Assembly: GCA_037952775.1 (NCBI GenBank)
Contig: JBANAY010000003.1
Coordinates: forward strand, 28,272,001 to 28,336,000
DNA from: Clonostachys chloroleuca
Taxonomy: Eukaryota; Ascomycota; Sordariomycetes; Hypocreales; Bionectriaceae
Length of the DNA stretch: 64,000 bases
Reading direction: 5' to 3'
Of this stretch, positions 56,213 to 64,000 are shown one piece after another (within the stretch, counting starts at the first letter, position 1; every line of letters starts with the position of its first letter). The notes beneath the pieces are model-generated. The model was not told the DNA's origin and made no database searches. It worked only from the letters and a program-made list of their open reading frames with translations. Position numbers and translations under genes: made by a program.

Positions 56213-57753
56213 TTAGAACCAATCCCCCTCATCAACAATCTTCTCACCATGATCAGAAGCCTCTAAGAGCTCCTGGACAGTCCATGGCTTATTTGGGAAA
56301 CCAGGAACCGCATTGGTGTTTTCGAAAAGCGTACCAGCGGTGAGGTGGCTGGCGCATGCTTCATAGTTGTCATAGGCGTACTGCTCTGGATCGTGATGCA
56401 CCAGCCACTTGCCAACTAGAGTGCGAAACGGAGTAGGATCAAAATCAGGAGCATCCCAGTCAGCACAATGGTAGAGCTCACGGTTTTTAAGGCCCAGCCT
56501 CTGGGCACATGATACTCGTCCCGCTCTGGAGTTAAAGGGGTCAGCTTCATTTGCGCTAGTGAGGGCATGCGGAATTGTACCTGAGGTGATTATGAACTCT
56601 GATAGCCAGGGGTGCATCTTTCTTGCCTGCAATCTGCAAGCAAGCGGCCAGCGAGAAGCCATCTTCAAGTGCCATTGAGGCACCACTAGTAGACGTCGGG
56701 AGAAAGCTGTGTGCTGCGTCGCCGATCTGAATGACTCGTTTCTTAGGAGAAAACCAAGTATCACGAGGGTTGCGCCACATGAGCTTGAAGTCCACGGCCT
56801 CACGATTCGGAGCAGACTCGATGATATCCCTGACCTCGGGTGCCCAGCCATCAATGTATGGCAGGGCGTTATCGATGGACGTCTTCTTTGTCCATTCTTC
56901 TTCGCCATTACCAGTATCCTTAAAGAAGCGCATAGATGTCAGCAAGAAGTGACGAGAGTAGAGAGCAATCCTGCACACGTACTCTATGTGTGAGCATGAA
57001 GATTATACTTGGGCCGGCCCTAGCAAGGATGACGTGCGCCCCTGGTCCGGCGATCAACTTGACTCTGTCCTTGACATCACCATACTCTTTGGCAACCGAT
57101 GGCTTGTCGAGCGCCAGTTCCGCTGGGAAGGTAGCGCGGAAGAGGGCAAAACCAGAGCTGGTAGCCTTCTCCTTGAAGCCTGAGACCAGCTTCCAGGACT
57201 TGGAGCCGACGCCATCAGCTGCGACTACGATATCAGCAGTCGCTGCTGTACCGTCTTCCAGAATAACTCCAGCATGATCGTCCGTCTCAAAGTATTCTAT
57301 AACCTGACTCGAGAACTTGATCTTAATTCCGAGACTCTGGGTATACTCGTGAAGCGTATTAATAAATACAGCTCGGCTCATGGCAAGAGGGAAGGTATGA
57401 GAGCCGATTTGTGTACCATCATACTTGTGAATGGTACCAGTGCTCCCAACCTGGACCTCGCGGCAGCGTTCCATGAATCCTGGCCATTTCTCAGGTGTTG
57501 CAAGACAGCTCGGCTGAAATGCAATGAGGTCGCCTGCACTAGCCATCAGTAATGCTCCTCGTAATAGACTGTATTCAAGCAATGACTTACCGTAGTCATT
57601 GAAATCGGGACGACGCTCTAGTATAGACACTTCGTGTCCCTTCCGGTAGGCCTCGATGGCAAAGCCAAGTCCGGCGATGCCTCCACCAACGATGAGGATT
57701 TTGATTCCGCTAGGGGCGTATCGCTCCATGGATGTTGCTTGAATTACGGCCAT
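56213..57753 (-). CDS. FAD-dependent monooxygenase (salicylate-hydroxylase / PHBH-fold type)
   Basis: Flavoprotein aromatic hydroxylase-like enzyme using NAD(P)H and O2. Exons 57753-57591, 57533-56983, 56918-56581 and 56525-56213, all GT-AG and in phase, give 454 residues. The nucleotide-binding loop IKILIVGGGIAGLGFAIEAYRKGHEVSILERR (positions about 17-48, GxGxxG plus acidic end) starts the protein. After splicing DYGDLIAFQPSC follows the family. DIVVAADGVGSKS is the DG motif, and VIQIGDAAHSFLPTSTSGAS is the GD motif contacting the FAD ribose. The spliced LRAGRVSCAQRLGLKNRELYH and the C-terminus WTVQELLEASDHGEKI fit fungal salicylate-hydroxylase-like enzymes. No membrane segment is evident. 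Substrate unknown. The gene is an intact island between two RIP-degraded blocks, with its stop codon almost touching block C. Confidence 0.92.
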
Positions 57754-58324
57754 TTTGGGTGTTTGAAGTTGTGGGAGGATAGATAGTGGAATTGCTGCTT
57801 GTAAGGATGGATTGCTTGAATTCTGTGCTTGCTTATTGAATGCTGTTTGACTTGATTCTTTTCTGATGATTCTTGCTGCCTCTTGCTGCCTCTTATACCT
57901 CTATTCACGGATTGCTTATTAACCTCTCGCGGGCTCTCTATGACCCCGAACCCGAAGGAGTGACTGTGAATATATAAAATAAGTATTTTGGTAAATGCAC
58001 GAGTGAGGCTATGCTATGCGGTTCACGCTCTTACCACGATCGGCATTTGGAATGAAGTCCCCCCTTGATCTTTGCGGGGAAAGTATCAATTTCGGCCGGG
58101 GGATTACTCCGCCCCGATAATAGACGTTCGGCCATTACTGGTTGATGCGTTCCGCTGACTCAGCAATCGGAGGCGAGCGCCGGGAGCGTCTAAGTTCGCG
58201 GGCCCGGGACTTCAGAACTCGCGATATACAGTGTGGTACCATAAGTCTGCGAACAACCCCACCCCAACACGACCGTGTCATCACACGCGTTTACACACCT
58301 TCCTTCTTTAACCTCCAATTGCAA
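57754..58324. promoter_or_regulatory. Promoter region of the monooxygenase gene
   Basis: Normal-composition flank with a CT-rich leader and the repeated phrase TTCTTGCTGCCTCTTGCTGCC near 57880. It ends abruptly at the AT-rich block starting near 58,325. Confidence 0.5.
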
Positions 58325-59900
58325 GCTGCTATAATACCTAAAAAATATACCTTTAGTACTAAAATAAGTATAAATTACAGGAGAAACTGTAAATTTACTT
58401 CTGAGTAGAAAGCTATAATATATTATAATTTATTAAGTAGTAAAATCTATTATAAAGTTACTATAGTATATAATATAAGTACTTTAACTATATAGATAAT
58501 CTTTAAATACTAGTAAACTAAAAAGATATTAAAAAATAAATCTTACTATAATAGATCTATTAAATTAATAGTTTCTAAATATAAGTATATTATTTTAATA
58601 GCTAAAAGAGATTAAAAAATTATTTATTCTACTCTTATTAGTATAATAAGTAGTAAGATTAGATTATATATAATTAAGTATATTATAAAGAAGTATTTCT
58701 TATATAAATAGAGAGTTTTATAGAGAATTCTAATTAATAAAAAAACTATAAGAATTTGTTGAAATTACAGTGGCCTATAAGGTGTATTAGGCCTTAAGAC
58801 CGCTATAACTAGCAGCAGCGGAAAATTTAGCTTCTAACTTATAGTGAACACTCCTCTATAACTTAGTTAAATTTTATACTAGAAAGTCGGTTTATAGTGT
58901 ATTTTTATAACGGTTGGATAACTTATACTGGACGGGGTCTAGGGTAGGTCAGGGTTAAACTAATTAGAGTATTATTCTAAGTAGTATAATTAGGTTATCT
59001 TAGGCTATATAATATAAGTTACTATTAATATATAAGTATTATAGAGCTAGTAATAATAGATATATAGATAATATTATTAATAACTATCTAAAAAAGTATT
59101 TTATTTAGTAAAATAAATATATATATATACTAGAGAATTATTAATACTTAGTAATAATCTGGATTTAAGAATTATAAGAATTATTATAAAATCTAGATAA
59201 TCTAGATATAATTAGTAAGAAAAAGTAGGATTTATATATAATAGTATATATTAGTTAAATTTATAATATAATATTCTCTCTCTATTAGTTATATTCTTAA
59301 GATCAGATTTAGTAATCTAGTTAGTAAGTATACTAACTTCTTCTTATTATTTCTTTATATTTCTTAGAATAATATTTAACTATATATAGAAATCTCTTTA
59401 TAAAAAGATTATTTAGTATAATTCTTTAATTAATACTATCTTACTTAATTCTTTTATAATAAAAATAGAGTATAATTACTATAAAGTATATAGCTATAAG
59501 TATTTTAGATCTAAAGGTTCTTTATTAAGGTATTTTTATTATATTAAAAATAATTAAGCTTATTATAATACCTAGAGTCTAACTCCTAGCTAGCTATATT
59601 AAATTACTAATTAGTATAAAAAGCTTAAGTCTAAGCTTAAGATAATAGAGAAATAGTATTAGTTTATAGATATAAAAATTTAATATCTTTATTAATAAAA
59701 GAAATTATAGTTTAATAAAATAATATAAGTAGTATCTTATAGTATTAATAGTATTAAAGAGCTTAAGTATATTAAGAAGAAGGAGGTAGAAAAAGCAGCT
59801 TATAAAGTAGCTTCTTCCTTAGAAGTTACTTCTTTATCTAAACTTATTTTCTTAGAGATTAAAATTAATTTAATATTTCTTTAAAAGGGTATAGAACTTT
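58325..59900. repeat. AT-rich RIP-degraded block D, left part
   Basis: AT-rich repeat DNA with a less mutated patch at about 58,755-58,960 (GTGGCCTATAAGGTGTATTA and following). It includes the second copy of the dispersed repeat. A plus-strand stretch at about 59,735-59,880 reads as a Lys/Glu-rich segment (IKELKYIKKKEVEKAAYKV), possibly the end of another element; I cannot identify it. Confidence 0.75.
58906..59128. repeat. Dispersed repeat, copy 2
   Basis: About 223 bp beginning TATAACGGTTGGATAACTTA, same orientation as 30178-30402 and sharing GGGGTCTAGGGTAGGTCAGG and a common end in a (TA)n run. Probably a solo or terminal LTR of one family. Confidence 0.75.
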
Positions 59901-59929
59901 TTTCTTTTTAGTTTATTAGGATAGATATT

Positions 59930-60070
59930 TCTAGACCTAGTAATACTATTAGATAAGCTTCTAGTAGTTTTTTAAATATTTAGTAGGTTTCTAGATATTA
60001 TTATTATTAGTATATTCTTTCTATTTAATAAAGTAAAATATTTATCTATTTCTAATTTCTTTCTTTAGTA
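59930..60070 (-). pseudogene. Degenerate chromodomain of the chromovirus
   Basis: Minus-strand reading LEKILKKEIRNR-stop-IFYFIK, then KEYTNNNNI-stop-KPTKYLKN, the chromodomain pattern with its aromatic and Trp positions mutated, located directly after the integrase C-terminal region. Chromodomains target such elements to heterochromatin. Confidence 0.8.
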
Positions 60071-60269
60071 TTTTTTCTAGCTTATATTCTTCTTTATAGA
60101 TTTTAATTAGATAGTTTTAATCTGGAGTATTTTCTAATATTTTTTTAAGTAATAAGATATAAAAAACTAAGTAGATATATATTATATTTAATAGTAATAG
60201 TTTATAGTTAGTATCTAATTTTTTATTCTTAATTTTAAATAGTTTAAGTTTTTTATAGTTTAATTTATT

Positions 60270-60930
60270 ACTTAGTTATAATATTATAATATTTTTACAG
60301 AGTAAATAGACTTTATCTCTCTCTTTTAAGATTAGTTCCTTTAATTTTATTTTATTATAATATTTCTTTATTCTTTCTTAGATAAATTCTAATTCTATTT
60401 TTATTTCTATATATAATAAGTATAATATTTCCTTTATAAGTATAATAATAGATATATCTAGTCTATTAAGTATTTATTAGTTCTAGAATTCTAATTTATA
60501 ACTATAGTTTATATATATAAGTATAAACTAGGTAGATTCTTATACTAAACTATTATATATAATCTAAGCTATAGATAATAGTTATATTTAATTATCTTAT
60601 TTATAATTAATATATACTTATAAGTATTATTTTAATATTTAGTTTAAATATTCTATTTATCTATTACTCTAGGGGTAATAAACTATTAAAAGCTTATATT
60701 TAGTACTTATTTATATTATAAGAAATTATTAAAATTTAGAGGTAAAAGTTATTTCTCTATTTAAGATTATTTCTTTAGATAATCTATAGTAACTAACTAT
60801 ATATTATAGGAATTAATATATAAGGTTTTCTATAGAACTTACTTCCTTATATAGAATAAAATATTTATACTTTATAAATCTATTAATAATAATTAAGATA
60901 CTATTATATTATACTTCTATTATAGATTCT
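60270..60930 (-). pseudogene. Degenerate integrase of the chromovirus
   Basis: The core is read near 60,840-60,910 (SILIIINRFIKYKYF) and 60,735-60,780 (EIILNREITFTSKF), where the catalytic Asp positions have become Asn as RIP would do. The C-terminal region is readable near 60,270-60,420 (ERIKKYYNKIKLKELILKER followed by DKVYLL). Confidence 0.85.
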
Positions 60931-61459
60931 ATTAATAATAATAGCTTAATAATATAGTTAAAGAATATTAATTATTATAATTATTCTAATACTAAAACTA
61001 GTTTAAATTCTCTATATAGTTTATATCTTATAGATTTAATTTATATATAAGTATTATATTCTAAAACTATAGTTTATATATCTTTTTATAGATTAGGGTA
61101 ATTATAATATTATTTTATTCTATTAAATACCTTCTTAACTTCTTAATATTCTAAGAGTAGGTATTTATAGATTTCCTTAATAAGTATTATTCTTATATCT
61201 TATTATAGTATCTTTATATTTAGTATAGTATTTATCTGAATTTTAATATATATAGTTTTCCTTAGTATAGTATCTAAGGTTTATTATACTAAATATCCCT
61301 TATTATTTATTAAAAATAGTTACTTATTAGTTTTTAGAACTATTTATTTATATTTAGATTTATAGCTAAAAGTATTAGCTTATCTATTTTCTAATCCTTT
61401 TTAATATATAATTTTATAGTTAAACTTAAATAAATATTTAGTATAATATATTTATCTTT

Positions 61460-61720
61460 TATTAAGTTATTAAATTATAGTAAAATACTAAATATTTTTA
61501 TAATTTATATATACTTTAACCTTATATTATATTCCTAGATAGTAGTATTTAAATTCTTTAAATATATATATAATAGTTATAAATTCTTTATTATAGATAG
61601 GATAGTTAAGTTCTATACTATATAGTTTCTTTAAGTAGAATACTATAGAGTATAATTTTCCTTTATTATTCTTTTAACTAACTTATATACTAATTATAAA
61701 GTCTAAGATATTAGTTTTAA
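61460..61720 (-). pseudogene. Degenerate RNase H domain of the chromovirus
   Basis: Minus-strand reading NNKGKLYSIVFYLKKLYSIE followed by LNYPIYNKEFITIIYIFKEF and KVKVYINYKNI, the typical Ty3/gypsy RNase H layout with stops and Asp-to-Asn changes. Confidence 0.85.
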
Positions 61721-61999
61721 GTTCTACTTCTCTTATTAGATTAAATATCTATAGTATAGATTTATTAGTTATATAGTTCTTAATATTATTAGATATATCT
61801 TAATATTTTAAGATCTATTAAAATTTCTTTTTCTTTTTTATTAGATTATATAGTAATATAGTAATCTTTCTATAATTTTTAATAAGTTATTAATAGTAAT
61901 TAGTAAATCTAAAAAAAGCTTATACTTCTTTAATATTTATTAGTTCTTTCTATTTAGAAACTATAATAATTTTACTTTTTTCTATTTATATTTTATTAG

Positions 62000-62500
62000 A
62001 TTAAATAATATATTCTAGGAAGTTAACTTCCTTAATATAAAACTAGTTTTTTTTAAGTTCTATTAGGAGATTAGTATTTTCTAGTTTCTTTAGAACCTTA
62101 TATATATATTCCTTATATATATCCAGATTATCTAAAAATATTAAAATATTATTAAAATATATAACTATAAAGATATTAAAATACTCTCTAAGTACTTAAT
62201 TAATTATTTATTAGAATATTATAAGTATATTTATTAGTCTGAAGGGTATAATAAGATATTTATATAAACTAAACTTTATTCTAAATACTATTTTCTATTT
62301 ATCTCTTTCTTTAATTTATATTAAGTTATAAGCTCCCTTTAGATCTAGTATAATAAACTACTATTTACTTTATAACTAATCTCTAAGTTCTATAATTAGT
62401 AGTAAGAATATCCTATCTTTATATATAATCTTATTTAGTTAGTAATAGTTAATAACTAAATAGAGTTTATTATTTTTTTTTAGTATAAATATTATAGAAT
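62000..62500 (-). pseudogene. Degenerate reverse transcriptase of the chromovirus
   Basis: Readable motifs: FIILDLKGAYNLI near 62,320-62,357, YKYLIIPFRLIN near 62,230-62,260, and the active-site box as VIYFNNILIFLDNLDIYKEY near 62,110-62,170, where both catalytic Asp of the YxDD box are now Asn (GAT to AAT). Confidence 0.88.
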
Positions 62501-64000
62501 ATTCTATAAATAAAGTTAATAACTATATATAGTTTTTTATTAATATATTATTAATATATTTATAGAGTATCTATAACTAGAGTTCTATAAGGTTATAGAG
62601 TTTATAGAAAGCTAGTTTTTCTTTTTTAATAATAGAGATTTTATAATTCTATTAGTTATATTATAGTAATCTAGTTTCTAAGGTTTTCTTAAATAATTTA
62701 TTATATTTCTAGTATTTCTTTAGAATATAATTTAGTTTTCCCCTTTTAAGATATTTTTTTTTATTTTTTTATAATTATTTCTTTCTTACTTATTTATACT
62801 ATAAATTAAACTTAATATTATAATTATATTTTTATTAATTTATTATATATATCTAATTAATAAAGTCTATTTCTAGAGATTATTCTAATTTTTATATCTA
62901 GCTTAAGATTTACTTTATTTATTATAATTCTTAGTAGAATAGATTTTTTAATATACTAGATTATAGTACTATTAAGGCTATAACTACTATATCTACTTAT
63001 TATTATAAGTTATTATTTTAGTTTTTTATAGTAATACTTTTAGTTATTAAGAAATTATTATATTCTTTTAATATTTAATAAAATTTTAATTTTTATTAAT
63101 TCTAATATAGATTTATAAGAATATCTCTTTACTCTATATAGCTAGTAGACTAATTTATTAGTAGGTTTACTTTTTATAACTATAGTAATTCTAATATAAT
63201 ATTATAGGAATTTAATAGTATTAAGTTATATATAATATTAAATTCTTTCCCTTAGATTTTAATTATAAAGTAATTAGTTTTAAAATTAATAATTCTATTA
63301 TTATTAGTATACTAAATACTACTAACTAGCAGTTACTAGCTAGAAGTTAGAAGTAGAGTAGTTTACTTAGTTAGAACTACTCTAGAACTATATTTATAAC
63401 TAGTTTACTTCTATAGCTAGAATAGTAACTTAATTAATTACTTTTAATCTATTTACTCTATAGTATATACTTTAGAAAAGCCTTTTAATACTAATTAGTA
63501 GTTATATAGTAGCTATAAATTAGTAAAGAAGAAGAAATAGGATTTTCTAAGTACTTAGGGAAATATAGTTCTTTTATAAGTATTAGTTTTATACTATAGA
63601 ACTATATATAATATATAATATAATAATACTATTATCTTTTATATACTTTAAATAGTTACTTTAGAGATTATTTATTTTTCTAATAATACTATTAGTACTA
63701 GAAATATCTCTAAAGAGTATTATATTATATATATCTCTCTATTAATATAGATAGAAGTAATTAATAAAATTACTTTTTTCTTTAACTACTTAATCTTAAG
63801 AGTTTATCCTTATAGAATACTCTCCCTTTCCTAACTTTAGAAGGAAATAAGATAATTCTTTATACTTCTCTTTTATTACTACTCTATTTCCTATAATCTA
63901 TTAAAATCCTTCTAAATAGAAATTTTAATTTTTTAAATAAAAGTAAAACCCTATATTCCCCTATTATAAAAATATATATATACTTTAGAACCTATCTCTT

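Larger units (their letters stand above)
59900..64000 (-). mobile_element. RIP-inactivated chromovirus (Ty3/gypsy retrotransposon), 5' end outside the window
   Basis: On the minus strand, from 63.2 kb downward, domains occur in the canonical order: post-protease segment (LINSTSYIE-like, about 63,150-63,240), reverse transcriptase, RNase H, integrase with its C-terminal region, and chromodomain. All carry many stops and conservative changes, with tryptophan positions often replaced by TAG and arginine/glutamine positions by stops. The order PR-RT-RNH-IN-chromodomain defines a chromovirus. gag and the 5' LTR should lie beyond 64,000. The 3' LTR was not delimited. It cannot encode a working protein. 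Confidence 0.88.

Noticed and set aside
58142..58408. 88-codon frame upstream of the monooxygenase
   Set aside because: Runs into the AT-rich block, has no features, and lies in the divergent flank.

Overview
The window is from the genome of a filamentous ascomycete (Pezizomycotina, probably Sordariomycetes). The evidence is eukaryotic genes with short 50-90 bp GT-AG introns, Zn2Cys6 and HET-domain proteins, and extremely AT-rich, TpA-rich blocks in which transposon reading frames carry stop codons and substitutions typical of RIP (repeat-induced point mutation). I recognise about 18 genes, one clear glycosidase pseudogene and several mobile-element remnants. No tRNA, rRNA or CRISPR was seen.

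Left part (0-28.6 kb) is ordinary gene space with long intergenic stretches. It holds a secreted berberine-bridge-type FAD oxidase (with an in-frame stop), a Fungal_trans_2-type regulator, an unknown protein, a calpain-like protease with a very acidic tail, a Ure2-type glutathione transferase, a GT34 glycosyltransferase, a Zn2Cys6 regulator divergent from a UPF0303/YBR137W-like protein, a Gfo/Idh/MocA oxidoreductase and a HET-domain protein.

Middle part (31.2-54.5 kb) is a coherent carbohydrate-use cluster. It holds a GH43_11-type beta-xylosidase, a GH78 alpha-L-rhamnosidase, a secreted alpha/beta-hydrolase with a PKD-like domain, a Sde182/DUF1593 protein, a GH43_24-type exo-beta-1,3-galactanase-like enzyme, an MFS sugar transporter, a Zn2Cys6 regulator, a second GH43 enzyme and a truncated, stop-containing GH35 beta-galactosidase. 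None of the intact glycosidases shows a signal peptide, so the cluster looks built to import oligosaccharides (perhaps rhamnose/galactose/pentose-decorated arabinogalactan or pectin side chains) and digest them inside the cell. It has AT-rich blocks on both sides (29.1-31.0 and 54.5-56.2 kb) and a small one inside (43.3-43.6 kb); the GH35 gene is cut off at one such edge.

Right part (54.5-64 kb) is mostly RIP-ravaged DNA around one intact FAD monooxygenase gene (56.2-57.75 kb). The terminal 4 kb is a minus-strand chromovirus (Ty3/gypsy with chromodomain) whose RT, RNase H, integrase and chromodomain are still readable. A miniature LTR-like (TRIM-like) element lies at 55.5-55.95 kb, a MITE-like inverted-repeat element at 50.7-51.0 kb, and a 223 bp dispersed repeat occurs in two AT-rich blocks.

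All exon boundaries were deduced by eye from splice signals, reading frame and remembered family patterns; no alignment was run.
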